NCBI RefSeq assembly: GCF_900044055.2
Contig: NZ_FCOX02000017.1
Coordinates: 1-64,000, forward strand
Reading direction: 5' to 3'
From: Caballeronia calidae
Lineage (GTDB): Bacteria > Pseudomonadota > Gammaproteobacteria > Burkholderiales > Burkholderiaceae
Length of the DNA: 64,000 bases
The notes below the pieces were generated by a model that saw only the letters and a program-made list of their open reading frames with translations, had not been told where the DNA came from and made no database searches. This document shows, in pieces, positions 18,054 through 27,769 of this stretch (the first letter of the stretch is position 1; every line of letters starts with the position of its first letter). Position numbers and translations under genes: made by a program.

Positions 18054-19124
18054 TCAATGCGCGTCGGAGAAACGCCAGCCGATCGATTCGCCGCCGCGCA
18101 GTGGCACGATCGTCGCGTCGCCGGCGGTGAATTCGGCGGGCAACGTCCACGATGCGCGCTCCAGCGTCACCTTTTCCGTGCTGCGCGGCAGGCCGTAGAA
18201 GTCCGCGCCGTAAAAGCTCGCGAAACCTTCGAGCTTGTCGAGCGCGCCGGCCTTGTCGAAGCTCTCGGCGTAGAGCTCGAGCGCATGCAGCGCCGTGTAG
18301 CAGCCCGCGCAGCCGCACGCGTGTTCCTTCAGACCCTTCGGATGCGGCGCGCTGTCCGTGCCGAGGAAATAGCGCGGATTACCCGACGTCGCCGCTTCGA
18401 CGAGCGCCACGCGATGCGTCTCGCGCTTCAGCACCGGCAGGCAGTAATAATGCGGCCGCATGCCGCCGACCAGCATGATGTTGCGGTTGAAAAGCAGATG
18501 ATGCGCGGTGATCGTCGCACCGATGGGGCCATCCGCCTCGCGCACGTAATCCGCGGCGTCCTTCGTCGTGATGTGCTCGAACACGACCTTCAGCGCGGGA
18601 AAATCGCGGCGCAGCGGCGTCATCACCCGGTCGATGAACACCTTCTCGCGATCGAACACGTCGATGTCGCCGTCGGTGACTTCGCCGTGGACCAGCAGCG
18701 GCATGCCCGTTTCCTGCATCGCTTCGAGCGTCTTCGCGCATTTCGCGAGATCGGTCACGCCCGCGTCGGAATTGGTCGTCGCGCCAGCCGGATACAGCTT
18801 CACGCCAAGCACGAAGCCGCTGTCCTTCGCGCGGCGGATTTCGTCGGGCGGCGTGTTGTCGGTGAGGTACAGCGTCATCAGCGGCTCGAAGCGCGCACCG
18901 GCGCCCTCTTTCGGCAGCGCGGCCAGAATGCGCTCGCGGTATGCGCCGGCCAGCTCGGTCGTCGTCACCGGCGGTTTCAGATTCGGCATGATGATTGCGC
19001 GGCCGAACTGGCGCGCCGTGTGCGGCATGACGGCGGCGAGCGTCGCGCCGTCGCGCACGTGCAGATGCCAGTCGTCGGGGCGCGCGATCGTGAGCGAATT
19101 GGGCGAGGATGAGGTAGCGGACAT
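18054..19124 (-). CDS. pyrC: Dihydroorotase (class II, PyrC type)
   Basis: This 356-residue zinc amidohydrolase closes carbamoyl-aspartate to dihydroorotate in pyrimidine synthesis. Metal and substrate residues are visible in order: [10 protein letters not shown] (His-x-His), the carboxylated Lys in [33 protein letters not shown] and the catalytic Asp in [12 protein letters not shown]. The ATG at 19124 gives the standard length. The longer upstream open frame shadows the divergent promoter region. Confidence 0.96.
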   Translation of the reverse strand: MSATSSSPNSLTIARPDDWHLHVRDGATLAAVMPHTARQFGRAIIMPNLKPPVTTTELAGAYRERILAALPKEGAGARFEPLMTLYLTDNTPPDEIRRAKDSGFVLGVKLYPAGATTNSDAGVTDLAKCAKTLEAMQETGMPLLVHGEVTDGDIDVFDREKVFIDRVMTPLRRDFPALKVVFEHITTKDAADYVREADGPIGATITAHHLLFNRNIMLVGGMRPHYYCLPVLKRETHRVALVEAATSGNPRYFLGTDSAPHPKGLKEHACGCAGCYTALHALELYAESFDKAGALDKLEGFASFYGADFYGLPRSTEKVTLERASWTLPAEFTAGDATIVPLRGGESIGWRFSDAH

Positions 19125-19303
19125 GGCGTGATGACGGGGAACGTTGGAATGGCGCAAGCCCATGCGAGGCAGGAAGAATTCGCCGTGGAAATTCCACAAC
19201 GTGCGCGCTGGCGAGCAGTCGCGCGATTTTTTCGGCCCGACCTCGGTGATATGCTTGTCGCACGTATTGTAACAACGAGGCCACAGGCCGCCGCTCCAGC
19301 ATC

Positions 19304-20206
19304 ATGTGCCAACTTCTCGGAATGAATTGCGCCGAACCGACCGACGTGACGTTCTCGTTCACCGGCTTCGCGGCGCGCGGCGGCGTCACCGATCATCACG
19401 GCGACGGCTGGGGCATCGCGTTCTTCGAGGACAAGGCCTGCCGGCTCTTCATCGACCATCAGTCGTCCGCCAGTTCGCCGCTCGCGGACATGGTGAAGCG
19501 CTATCCGATCAAGTCGAAGAACACGATCGCGCATATCCGCAAGGCGACGCAGGGGCATATCCTGCTCGAAAACTGCCATCCGTTCATGCGCGAGCTGTGG
19601 GGCCGGCACTGGATCTTCGCGCACAACGGCGATCTCAAGGGGCACGCGCCCGAAATGACCGGCGTATATCAGCCGGTCGGCACGACCGACAGCGAACTCG
19701 CATTCTGTGCGCTGCTGCAGGGCCTGCGCCGCGCGTTTCCATGCTCGCAGCCGCCGCTCGACGAAATGTTCGACGCGCTCGCCGTGCTCACCCGCGACAT
19801 CACGCAATACGGCGTCTTCAATTTCCTGATGTCGAATGGGCAAGCGCTCTTCTCGCACTGCTCGACCCATTTGTACTACCTGGTGCGCAGTTGGCCGTTT
19901 TCGACGGCGCATCTGATCGACGCGGACATGTCGATCGATTTCGCCAAGTACACGACGCCGGAAGACCGCGTGGCCGTCATCGCCACGTCGCCGCTCACCG
20001 ACAACGAAATCTGGACGCGCTTCGCGCCCGGCGATCTCGCGATGTTCCAGAAAGGCGATCTCGCGCGCACGGTGAATATTCCGGTGCCGGAGGAAATTGC
20101 GAGGAAGGCGGCCGAGCCGCTCGCGAAGGCGGGCATCGGGTCGGCGCTGAAAGTGGAAGAGATTCGCACGACGGCCGCAGTGGAAAGCGAACTGGGTATC
20201 GAATAA
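19304..20206 (+). CDS. Class II glutamine amidotransferase, YafJ-like
   Basis: This 300-residue Ntn-type glutaminase-domain protein has the nucleophile Cys at position 2 (MCQLLGMN), exposed after Met removal. It also has the glutaminase motifs DHHGDGWGIAFF, HIRKAT and FAHNGDLKG. No synthase domain follows, as in E. coli YafJ, so the acceptor of the ammonia is unknown. It diverges from pyrC, with 179 bases between them, and is followed by a strong bidirectional terminator. Confidence 0.88.
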   Translation: MCQLLGMNCAEPTDVTFSFTGFAARGGVTDHHGDGWGIAFFEDKACRLFIDHQSSASSPLADMVKRYPIKSKNTIAHIRKATQGHILLENCHPFMRELWGRHWIFAHNGDLKGHAPEMTGVYQPVGTTDSELAFCALLQGLRRAFPCSQPPLDEMFDALAVLTRDITQYGVFNFLMSNGQALFSHCSTHLYYLVRSWPFSTAHLIDADMSIDFAKYTTPEDRVAVIATSPLTDNEIWTRFAPGDLAMFQKGDLARTVNIPVPEEIARKAAEPLAKAGIGSALKVEEIRTTAAVESELGIE

Positions 20207-20241
20207 AAAAACGGCGCTTCTTTTCGGAAGCGCCGTTTTTC
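20207..20241. terminator. Bidirectional terminator between the amidotransferase gene and gltL
   Basis: A perfect 13-bp stem AAAACGGCGCTTC / GAAGCGCCGTTTT with a 6-base loop has A/T tracts on both sides. It lies between convergent genes. Confidence 0.92.
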
Positions 20242-20255
20242 TTGTCAGACCAGGA

Positions 20256-20981
20256 TCAGTGCAGGATCTTCGCCAGAAAATCCTTCGCGCGATCCGACTT
20301 CGGATTCGCAAAGAACGCTTCCTTCTGATCGTCCTCCACGATGAGCCCGCGATCCATGAAGATCACGCGGTTCGCCACCTTCTTGGCAAAGCCCATTTCG
20401 TGCGTCACGCACATCATGGTCATGCCTTCCTGCGCGAGTTCGACCATCACGTCGAGCACTTCGTTGATCATCTCGGGATCGAGCGCGGACGTCGGTTCGT
20501 CGAAGAGCATCGCGATCGGGTCCATCGACAGCGCGCGGGCGATTGCCACGCGCTGCTGCTGACCGCCCGAAAGCTGGCCCGGAAACTTGTCCGCATGTGC
20601 GCGCAGGCCGACGCGGTCCAGCAGCTTCATGCCCTTCTGCGTCGCTTCGTCGCTCGAGCGGCCGAGCACCTTGATCTGCGCGAGCGTCAGGTTCTGCGTG
20701 ATCGTCAGATGCGGGAACAGCTCGAAGTGCTGGAACACCATGCCCACCTTCGAGCGCAGCTTCGACAGATTGGTCTTCTTGTCGGTGAGCGACTGGCCGT
20801 TGATGGTGATCTCACCCTTCTGGAACGGCTCGAGGCCGTTCACGGTCTTGATGAGCGTCGACTTGCCCGAGCCCGACGGGCCGCACACCACGACGACCTC
20901 ACCCTTCTTCACTTCGGTCGTGCAGTCCGTCAACACCTGGAACTGCCCGTACCACTTGGAAACATTCTTGATAGAGATCAT
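20256..20981 (-). CDS. gltL: Glutamate/aspartate ABC transporter ATP-binding protein
   Basis: This 241-residue ABC ATPase energises amino acid import. It has Walker [16 protein letters not shown], signature [15 protein letters not shown] and Walker [15 protein letters not shown], followed by the switch His in VTHEMGF. The start overlaps the gltK stop (ATGA). It is the last gene of gltIJKL and ends at a bidirectional terminator. Specificity is inferred from the binding protein and the neighbouring gdhA. Confidence 0.95.
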   Translation of the reverse strand: MISIKNVSKWYGQFQVLTDCTTEVKKGEVVVVCGPSGSGKSTLIKTVNGLEPFQKGEITINGQSLTDKKTNLSKLRSKVGMVFQHFELFPHLTITQNLTLAQIKVLGRSSDEATQKGMKLLDRVGLRAHADKFPGQLSGGQQQRVAIARALSMDPIAMLFDEPTSALDPEMINEVLDVMVELAQEGMTMMCVTHEMGFAKKVANRVIFMDRGLIVEDDQKEAFFANPKSDRAKDFLAKILH

Positions 20982-21655
20982 CTTGCGACCTTTTTCTGAA
21001 GACTTTTGACGAGGGCCGACGCCACCACGCAGATCACGAAATAGCACGCGCCCGCGAACAGGACCATTTCGACGGACGTGCCGTCGCGGTCGCCGATGTT
21101 CGTCGCCGTGCGGAAGAAGTCCGCGAGGCTGATGACGTAGACGAGCGACGTATCCTGAAACAGGACGATGGCCTGCGTGAGCAAGAGCGGCACCATCGCG
21201 CGGAATGCCTGCGGAAGCACGACGAGCTTCATCGCCTGGCCGTAGGTCATGCCGAGCGCGAAGGCCGCGTTCACCTGGCCGCGCGGCACTGCCTGAATGC
21301 CGGCGCGGATGATTTCCGAATAGTACGCGGCTTCGAACAACGAGAACGCGACCATCGCCGAGGCGAGACGAATGTCGATATCCGCCGACAGCCCGAGCAC
21401 GTTCTGCAGCACTTGCGGCACGATCAGGAAGAACCACAGCAGCACCATCACGAGCGGGATCGAGCGGAACAGCGTGACGTACGCGCCCGCGAACCATTGC
21501 AGCGGCTTCACGCCCGAGAGGCGGAACAGCGCGAGCACGGTGCCCCAGACGATGCCGACCACGATGGCGAGCAGCGTGATCTGCAGCGTGATCTTGGCGC
21601 CGACCAGCAGCGTGGGCCACTGCGTAAGAACGTCACTCCAGTTGAACTGATGCAT
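20978..21655 (-). CDS. gltK: Glutamate/aspartate ABC transporter permease GltK
   Basis: This 225-residue inner-membrane permease has several hydrophobic segments and the EAA loop typical of the His/Glu/Gln family ([22 protein letters not shown]). The ATG at 21655 overlaps the gltJ stop (TGATG). A GTG one codon earlier is possible. It pairs with GltJ to form the channel of the importer. Confidence 0.94.
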   Translation of the reverse strand: MHQFNWSDVLTQWPTLLVGAKITLQITLLAIVVGIVWGTVLALFRLSGVKPLQWFAGAYVTLFRSIPLVMVLLWFFLIVPQVLQNVLGLSADIDIRLASAMVAFSLFEAAYYSEIIRAGIQAVPRGQVNAAFALGMTYGQAMKLVVLPQAFRAMVPLLLTQAIVLFQDTSLVYVISLADFFRTATNIGDRDGTSVEMVLFAGACYFVICVVASALVKSLQKKVAR

Positions 21656-22395
21656 CACTTGCCTCCGATGTAGCCAGGCAGCCGGGTTTTCGCCTCGAGC
21701 CAGCGCATCAACAACATCACGACGAGGTTGATGAGCATGTACGCGAGCGTCACCGCGATGAACGATTCATACGTCTGCGCCGTGTAGTCGACGAGCTGGC
21801 GAGCCTGCGCGGACAGATCCAGCAGACCGATGGTCGATGCGACCGCCGAGTTCTTGAACACGTTGAGGAACTCCGACGTGAGCGGCGGCACGATGATGCG
21901 GTACGCGACCGGCATCAGCACGTAACGATACGTCTGCCATTGCGTGAAGCCCATCGCGAGACCCGCGTTGCGCTGTCCGCGCGGCAGCGCGTTGATGCCC
22001 GAGCGCACCTGCTCGCACACGCGCGCGCCGGTGAAGAGCCCGAGACAGATGATCGACGACGAGAAGAACTGCGCCGTGGGCGGCAGTTGCTTGAACCAGT
22101 TGCCGATGGAAGGCGGCAGCAGCTCCGGTATCACGAGATACCAGACGAAGAACTGCACGATCAGCGGAATGTTGCGGAAGATCGCGACATAGACGGTGCC
22201 GATGCCCGCCAGCGTGCGATTCGGGACCGTGCGCAAGATGCCGAACAACGAGCCGACCACGAGCGCGATCACCCAGGCCGCGAGCGACACGGTGATCGTC
22301 ACCCAGAAGCCCGAGATCAGCCAGCCGAGATAGGTGGTGGGCTCGCCGGTCGAAACCGGACTCAGCAAGATGCCCCAGTTCCAGTGATAAGACAT
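21655..22395 (-). CDS. gltJ: Glutamate/aspartate ABC transporter permease GltJ
   Basis: This 246-residue permease has membrane helices beginning at [20 protein letters not shown]. The EAA-type loop is [20 protein letters not shown]. It also has [17 protein letters not shown], common in polar amino acid permeases. It overlaps gltK and lies 69 bases after gltI, with an intercistronic hairpin in the gap. Confidence 0.94.
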   Translation of the reverse strand: MSYHWNWGILLSPVSTGEPTTYLGWLISGFWVTITVSLAAWVIALVVGSLFGILRTVPNRTLAGIGTVYVAIFRNIPLIVQFFVWYLVIPELLPPSIGNWFKQLPPTAQFFSSSIICLGLFTGARVCEQVRSGINALPRGQRNAGLAMGFTQWQTYRYVLMPVAYRIIVPPLTSEFLNVFKNSAVASTIGLLDLSAQARQLVDYTAQTYESFIAVTLAYMLINLVVMLLMRWLEAKTRLPGYIGGK

Positions 22396-22411
22396 GGACT
22401 CACTCCAAAAA

Positions 22412-22441
22412 GAAACGGAAGAAGCAAGCTCCTTCCGTTTC
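22412..22441 (-). terminator. Intercistronic hairpin between gltI and gltJ
   Basis: On the minus strand a 10-bp stem GAAACGGAAG / CTTCCGTTTC (10-base loop) is followed by TTTTT, just before the GGAGTGAG Shine-Dalgarno region of gltJ. It looks like a weak terminator that would leave gltI message more abundant than the permease genes, a common arrangement for binding-protein operons. Confidence 0.65.
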
Positions 22442-22464
22442 GTCTGTTCGATTATCCGAACCGG

Positions 22465-23358
22465 TTAGTCGATTGCCTTGTCATTCGGGCTCTTGTAGAG
22501 AGCCTTCATGTCATCACTTTCAGGGAAGTTGAGGTTGAGACCCTTCGGCGGGATCGGGCTTTCGAACCACTTCTTGTAGATCTTGTTCGCTTCGCCCGAC
22601 GTTTCGACCTTGGCGATCGCATCGTCGACGACCTTCTTGAACTCCGGATCGTTCTTGCGGATCATGCAGCCGTACGCTTCATGCGATTGCGGCGCGCCGA
22701 CGATCACGAAATCGTTCGGGTTGTTCGACTTGGCGCGCTCGCCGGCGAGCAGCGCATCGTCCATCATGAACGCGACGGCGCGGCCCGTCGACAGCGTCAG
22801 GAACGACTCGCCGTGGTCCTTCGCGCTGATGATGTTCATGCCCATGTTCTTGTCCTGATTCATCTTGCGAAGCAGGCGCTCGGACGTCGTGCCGGCGGTC
22901 GTCACGACGGTCTTGCCCTTCAGGTCGGCCCAGTCCTTCACGCCCGAATCCTTCTTGGTCATGAGGCGCGTGCCGATCACGAAGATCGTGTTCGAGAAGG
23001 AAACCTGCTGCTGACGCTCGGCGTTGTTCGTGGTCGAGCCGCACTCGATATCCACGGTGCCGTTCTGCACGAGCGGAATGCGGTTCTGCGAGGTGATCGG
23101 CGTGAGCTTCACCTTCAGATCCTGCATGCCCAGCTTCTGCTTGACGGCCTCGACGACCTTCAGCGCGAACTCGTGCGAGTAGCCGACGACATTCTGCTTG
23201 TCGTCATAGTAGGAAAACGGAATGGACGATTCGCGATGCCCCAGCGAGATCACACCCGTGTCCTTGATTTTCTTGAGCGTGCCGGCGTCCTGAGCGTAAG
23301 CGCTCGTTGCGATGAGCCCGAGCGCGGCGACGAGCAGCGCAGCCTTTTTAACCTTCAT
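22465..23358 (-). CDS. gltI: Periplasmic glutamate/aspartate-binding protein
   Basis: This 297-residue solute-binding protein has a clear signal peptide (MKVKKAALLVAALGLIATS, cleavage probably after AYA-QDA). The family-3 binding fold shows in SSIPFSYYDDKQNVVGYSHE, VDIECGSTTNNAERQQQVSF (a strong GltI marker) and FMMDDALLAGERAK. The ATG at 23358 has an AGGAGA Shine-Dalgarno sequence. The upstream open frame adds 45 non-secretory residues and is rejected. It is the first gene of gltIJKL. Confidence 0.95.
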   Translation of the reverse strand: MKVKKAALLVAALGLIATSAYAQDAGTLKKIKDTGVISLGHRESSIPFSYYDDKQNVVGYSHEFALKVVEAVKQKLGMQDLKVKLTPITSQNRIPLVQNGTVDIECGSTTNNAERQQQVSFSNTIFVIGTRLMTKKDSGVKDWADLKGKTVVTTAGTTSERLLRKMNQDKNMGMNIISAKDHGESFLTLSTGRAVAFMMDDALLAGERAKSNNPNDFVIVGAPQSHEAYGCMIRKNDPEFKKVVDDAIAKVETSGEANKIYKKWFESPIPPKGLNLNFPESDDMKALYKSPNDKAID

Positions 23359-23678
23359 TTGTTCGATCTCCTGTGGCGAAAAACGGGGCAAGTTTAGCAG
23401 GGTAATTATTCTGAAAGAATGATTGTTAACCCACGCCGTCTTATTTGCGAGACGGCCATGCACGCTGAGGTGCAACCTGGTGCGACCGCGCATATTACTG
23501 GCGTTTCAGCACTGATGCTTGACGGAATTCATCTAGTCCGCCGACTTGTAGTTTTAATGCAAATGCGGGCGGCATTCCGAGGAATGCCGCCCGCATCGTT
23601 CAAGGGGTGCAGACACGGCCCGCCTTCCGCGAGCCGCCCGCCCGATGCCCGTTCAGACTAACCTGCAACCGCATCGGA
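23359..23678 (-). other. Intergenic stretch between gdhA and gltI
   Basis: These 320 bases contain the gdhA terminator hairpin and the gltI promoter region but no supportable gene. Near gltI the minus strand has TGCTAAACT (23389-23397), an extended -10-like element about 30 bases upstream of the ATG. The stretch further upstream is AT-rich with no -35 box I can trust. Confidence 0.4.
23563..23596 (-). terminator. Perfect 16-bp inverted repeat after gdhA
   Basis: ATGCGGGCGGCATTCC and its exact complement are separated by two bases. On the minus strand the hairpin is followed by TTGCATTAAAA rather than a clean T-tract. It lies about 80 bases after the gdhA stop and is probably its terminator, though the weak T-run also leaves room for an mRNA-stabilising hairpin. 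Confidence 0.6.
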
Positions 23679-24992
23679 TCAGGGATACAGGCCGCGCATT
23701 TCACGCGCCTGAAGAATCCGCGTACACGCGACGATGAACGCCGCCGTGCGCACCGATACCTTGTGCTCGCTCGCGATCTGCCACACGCCGGCGAACGCTT
23801 CGCGCATCACGCGTTCGAGGCGCTGGTTGATCTCGTCCTCGGTCCAGAAGAAGCTCGAAAAGTCCTGCACCCATTCGAAGTACGAGACGGTCACGCCGCC
23901 CGCGTTCGCGATCACGTCCGGGATCACGAGGATGCCCTTGTCGTTCAGGATGTCGTCCGCCGCGGTCGTGGTCGGGCCGTTCGCGCCTTCGACGATGATC
24001 TTCGTGCGAATCTTCGACGCGTTCTTCTCGGTGATCTGGTTTTCCAGCGCGGCCGGAATCAGGATGTCGCTTTCGATCATCCAGAACTCTTCCGGCTGCA
24101 CCGGGTCCGCACCCGCGAAGCCGCCCACGCCGCCGTTCTTCGCGACGTGATCGAGCAGCGCGGCGGTATCGATGCCCTTCGAGTTATGAATCGTGCCCGT
24201 GTGATCCTGCACGGCGATCACGCGCGCGCCCGCTTCCTGGAACAGCTTGGCCGCGATGCCGCCCACGTTGCCGAAGCCCTGCACCGCGATGCGCGCGCCT
24301 TCGATCTCCATGCCGATGCGACGCGCCGCTTCCGTGGCGACGACGAACACGCCGCGGCCGGTCGCTTCCTTGCGGCCGAGCGAGCCGCCGAGCGAGATCG
24401 GCTTGCCGGTCACCACGCCCGTCGCCGTCTGCCCCTGGTTCATGGAGTAGGTGTCCATCATCCACGCCATGATCTGCTCGTTCGTGTTCACGTCCGGCGC
24501 GGGAATGTCCGTGTTCGGCCCGATGATGATGCCGATCTCGCTGGTATAGCGACGCGTCACGCGCTCGAGTTCGCCGCGCGACAGCGTGCGCGGATCGACG
24601 CGGATGCCACCCTTCGCGCCGCCGTACGGCACGTTCACCGCTGCGTTCTTCACCGACATCCACGCGGAGAGCGCCATCACTTCGGAGAGCGTCACATCCT
24701 GGTGGTAACGCACGCCGCCCTTGCCGGGACCGCGCGACGTGTTGTGCTGCACGCGATAGCCTTCGAAGTGCGCGACGGTGCCGTTATCCAGCTCGATCGG
24801 GCAGTCGACGACGAGAATACGCTTCGGGCGCTTGAGGGTTTCGAGCCAGCGCGACAGAGGACCGAGATACGGCGCGACGCGATCGACCTGCTGCAGATAG
24901 TTTCCCCAAGGGCCGAGATCGTCGGCGTGGAGATACGACGGGATAGCGTGTTTTGCGTCCGGCGCTTGCACAGGTTGCTTCGAGGCAGACAT
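23679..24992 (-). CDS. gdhA: Glutamate dehydrogenase (Glu/Leu/Phe/Val family)
   Basis: This 437-residue enzyme interconverts glutamate and 2-oxoglutarate plus ammonia. The dimerisation/catalytic domain has [18 protein letters not shown] and the catalytic Lys in [14 protein letters not shown]. The Rossmann domain has the dinucleotide motif [13 protein letters not shown]. The sequence resembles the catabolic, NAD-preferring betaproteobacterial type, but the cofactor cannot be read with certainty. It lies between the LysR gene and gltIJKL on the same strand, suggesting combined uptake and catabolism of glutamate. Confidence 0.95.
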   Translation of the reverse strand: MSASKQPVQAPDAKHAIPSYLHADDLGPWGNYLQQVDRVAPYLGPLSRWLETLKRPKRILVVDCPIELDNGTVAHFEGYRVQHNTSRGPGKGGVRYHQDVTLSEVMALSAWMSVKNAAVNVPYGGAKGGIRVDPRTLSRGELERVTRRYTSEIGIIIGPNTDIPAPDVNTNEQIMAWMMDTYSMNQGQTATGVVTGKPISLGGSLGRKEATGRGVFVVATEAARRIGMEIEGARIAVQGFGNVGGIAAKLFQEAGARVIAVQDHTGTIHNSKGIDTAALLDHVAKNGGVGGFAGADPVQPEEFWMIESDILIPAALENQITEKNASKIRTKIIVEGANGPTTTAADDILNDKGILVIPDVIANAGGVTVSYFEWVQDFSSFFWTEDEINQRLERVMREAFAGVWQIASEHKVSVRTAAFIVACTRILQAREMRGLYP

Positions 24993-25100
24993 TGAGGCTC
25001 CAGCGGTGAAGGAATGCGCCCATTGTCGAAAAACCGCGTTTCCAAATCCAATGCCGTTTCCTTATCCCGTCATGCAATTCCTGCATAACGTCGCGGAGCC

Positions 25101-26072
25101 TTACGCGGCGGGCTTCCCCGGCGATGCCTTCAACAATTCTTCACCCACTGCGTCCCAGAGCGCGCGCATCAACGCCTGACGCGGCTCCTCGCCTTGCGCG
25201 GCGAGCTTGTCGCGATAGAGACGGATGTCCATCGTCAGCGTGAACTGGCCGGCGGGCGTGCCGCGCGTTCCACGATCGAGGCGAATGAGCCGGCCTTCCT
25301 CGACCGCATCCTCGACGGCGCTGTGCGGCAGGAACGCCACGCCGTGGCCGGCGAGCGCCATCGCTTTGAGGCCCTCGGCCATGTCGGTTTCGTAGACCTT
25401 GTCGAGATAGAGCCTCGCGGGCGCGGTCGCGATGATCACTTCCGTCATGCGCCCGAGGTACGCATTCGGCGTGTACGACAGATACGGCACCGGCGATTCG
25501 GCCGTCGCGGGCAGCGTGAAGCGCGCACGTCCGCCCTTCGTGACGGCGGAGAACGGGCTGATCGGCTCGACGCCGAGCGTGAGCATGTCGTAGCGCGCGG
25601 GATCGAGCGCGACCGGATGACTCGGATGGTGATAGCCCATCACGAGATCGCAGCCGCCCTCGACGAGCGAGAGCACCGCGTCGTGCACGTTGAGCGCGCG
25701 CAGCCGCGTGCGGATGCGCCCGAGCCGCGCCTCGATATGCTCCAGCCAGCGCGGAAAATACGTGAGCGAAAGCGTGTGCGGCACCGCGAATTCGATGGTC
25801 GCCGACGGCACGCCGCCCTGCCCGCGCAACAGCGTGCGTGCCTCGTGGAACTGCGAAAGCATCGCGAGCGCCTGTTCATAGAACACGTTGCCGGCCTGCG
25901 TGAGCCGCGTCGGATATACGGAGCGGTCGATGAGCTCGGTGCCGAGCCACGCTTCGAGCGCCTGGATGCGCCGCGAGAACGCGGGCTGCGTGATGTGTCT
26001 CAGTTCAGCGGAGCGACTGAAGCTGCGCGTCTCCGCGAGCGAGACGAAGTCTTCCAGCCATTTCAGTTCCAT
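25101..26072 (-). CDS. LysR-family transcriptional regulator
   Basis: This 323-residue regulator has an N-terminal winged HTH (LEDFVSLAETRSFSRSAELR then ITQPAFSRRIQALEAWLG) and a C-terminal periplasmic-binding-like effector domain. The DNA-binding start MELKWLEDFVSL resembles HypT-type LysR proteins, but I cannot assign an effector. It sits 108 bases upstream of gdhA on the same strand and diverges from a nitrate-type transporter. Either could be its target. Confidence 0.9.
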   Translation of the reverse strand: MELKWLEDFVSLAETRSFSRSAELRHITQPAFSRRIQALEAWLGTELIDRSVYPTRLTQAGNVFYEQALAMLSQFHEARTLLRGQGGVPSATIEFAVPHTLSLTYFPRWLEHIEARLGRIRTRLRALNVHDAVLSLVEGGCDLVMGYHHPSHPVALDPARYDMLTLGVEPISPFSAVTKGGRARFTLPATAESPVPYLSYTPNAYLGRMTEVIIATAPARLYLDKVYETDMAEGLKAMALAGHGVAFLPHSAVEDAVEEGRLIRLDRGTRGTPAGQFTLTMDIRLYRDKLAAQGEEPRQALMRALWDAVGEELLKASPGKPAA

Positions 26073-26349
26073 GCGTGTCGGGCGCGCCGGGGCGCTTGTT
26101 CAGCAAAGAACGCATTCTAGCGGGCGCATGAACCGCGCGAAGGCGCGGCGCACCATTCGCATGCGGTCGCGCACGGGCGCGGTGCCGTGGATTCGAACGC
26201 CACAGGCGCATGTGCATGCGCCCGAAATCCGCGCCGGCGCTCGCTCAGCGCGATGCGTCGATCAAATATGCATCACATTGGCACGGTGTTTGCAGTTTTC
26301 AGGCCGTCGCGTGCTCGTCCAGCAGCACGCGCATATACGGAACCCCGCA
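26073..26349. other. Divergent intergenic region, LysR gene / MFS transporter
   Basis: These 277 bases lie between two divergent genes and must hold both promoters. I see no gene. A LysR-type T-N11-A site probably lies here, but I cannot pick one out with confidence. Confidence 0.35.
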
Positions 26350-27738
26350 ATGTCCAATCTGATCGCATCGCTCAAGAGCGGCAACTGGCGCTCGCTCCTC
26401 GCCTGCTTCCTTTACTTCGACACGGGATTCACCGTCTGGGTGCTGTACGGGCCGCTCGCGCCGTTCATCGGACGCGACGTGACGATGTCCGCCGCGCAGC
26501 AGGGCTTCCTCGTCGCGGTGCCGGTGCTGGCCGCGGCCATTCTGCGCGTGACGCTCGGCAACCTGTATCAGTCGAGCGACGGACGCCGCGTCGCGCTGAT
26601 GGGCGTCGTGCTCTCGTCGATTCCGTCGATCGTGCTGCCGCTCCTGCCCGGCGTGCCTTCGTATGCGCTCCTGCTCGTGCTCGGCGTGTTCCTCGGCATG
26701 GGCGGCGCGAGTTTCGCCGTCGCGCTGCCAATGGCCGGGAGCAACTATCCGCCGAAGGTGCAAGGGCTGGTGCTTGGCTTGGCTGCGGCGGGCAACATCG
26801 GCGCGGTGCTCGACGGCTTTCTGTTCCCCCATCTCGCCGATGCCTTCGGCTGGCAGATGTCGACGGCGGCCGCGCTCCCGCTACTCGCGATTACGGCGGT
26901 CGCGCTCTTCGCGTGGGCATCGGATGCGGGCGAGAAAACGGGCAGCACGATGCGCGCGCTCTCCGGCTTCGTCGTGACGCTGGTCAGCCTGATCGTGCTC
27001 GTGCTCGCGGTGAATGCGGGCGTGTTCGGCGGCGGCAAGGCGGGCGTGCTGCTACTGCCCGTGATCGGTGCGCTCATCGCGATCGCGGTGTTGCCGAGCC
27101 GTTATCGCTCGGTGCTCGGTGAACGCGACACGTGGGTCATCATGCTGATCTACAGCATCACGTTCGGCGGGTTCGTCGGCATGTCGTCGTATGTGACGCT
27201 GCTGCTCACGTCGCTCTATCAGATGCCGAAGCTCGAAGCCGGCCTCTTCATGTCGCTGCTCGCGTTCCTCGGCGCGATCGTGCGGCCGTTCGGCGGCTAT
27301 GTCGCCGATCGCGTGACGGGCGTGCGCGCGCTGCTCGTGCTGCTCGCGGCGATCGCCGTCGGCGATTTCGCGTTCGCGATCTGGATGCCGCCCGTTGCCG
27401 GCGGTCTCGCGATCCTGGTCGGCCTGTATATCGCGTTCGGTCTCGGCAACGGCTCGACATTCCAGCTCGTGCCGCATCGCTGGAAGGGCAAGACCGGGTT
27501 GCTGTCGGGGATCGTGGGCGCGGCGGGCGGCATCGGCGGGTTCTATCTGCCGGTGATCATGGGCATCGCCAAGGAAAGCACGGGCAGCTATCAGATGGGC
27601 TTCGCGACCTTCGGCGTGCTCGCGACCTGCGCATTCGGCGCGCTGTTCCTGTTGCGCGGGCAGTGGCTGCGCTGGTCGTCGACGGCGTCGCAAGGGCGCG
27701 AGGGTGTCGCGATGGGCGGCGCGCACGCGATGGAGTGA
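26350..27738 (+). CDS. MFS transporter, nitrate/nitrite porter (NNP) type
   Basis: This 462-residue polytopic membrane protein looks like a NarK/NasA-family nitrate carrier. The N-half signature FLGMGGASFAVALPMAGSNY and QGLVLGLAAAGNIGAVLD, and the C-half GLLSGIVGAAGGIGGFYLP, match the paired glycine-rich NNP motifs. An Arg follows in the early helix region (PVLAAAILRVTLGNLYQSSD), as expected for the nitrate-binding Arg. The ATG at 26350 starts a standard N-terminus; the longer upstream frame shadows the lysR gene. No nitrate reductase genes are in the window, so the substrate is inferred. Confidence 0.82.
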   Translation: MSNLIASLKSGNWRSLLACFLYFDTGFTVWVLYGPLAPFIGRDVTMSAAQQGFLVAVPVLAAAILRVTLGNLYQSSDGRRVALMGVVLSSIPSIVLPLLPGVPSYALLLVLGVFLGMGGASFAVALPMAGSNYPPKVQGLVLGLAAAGNIGAVLDGFLFPHLADAFGWQMSTAAALPLLAITAVALFAWASDAGEKTGSTMRALSGFVVTLVSLIVLVLAVNAGVFGGGKAGVLLLPVIGALIAIAVLPSRYRSVLGERDTWVIMLIYSITFGGFVGMSSYVTLLLTSLYQMPKLEAGLFMSLLAFLGAIVRPFGGYVADRVTGVRALLVLLAAIAVGDFAFAIWMPPVAGGLAILVGLYIAFGLGNGSTFQLVPHRWKGKTGLLSGIVGAAGGIGGFYLPVIMGIAKESTGSYQMGFATFGVLATCAFGALFLLRGQWLRWSSTASQGREGVAMGGAHAME

Positions 27739-27769
27739 CGCCCGGCGGGGCGGCGTTTCCCGCGCCGCC

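Noticed and set aside
22465..23493. Extended N-terminus of gltI from the far upstream start
   Set aside because: It would place 45 residues before a clear signal peptide. The ATG at 23358 has a good Shine-Dalgarno sequence.
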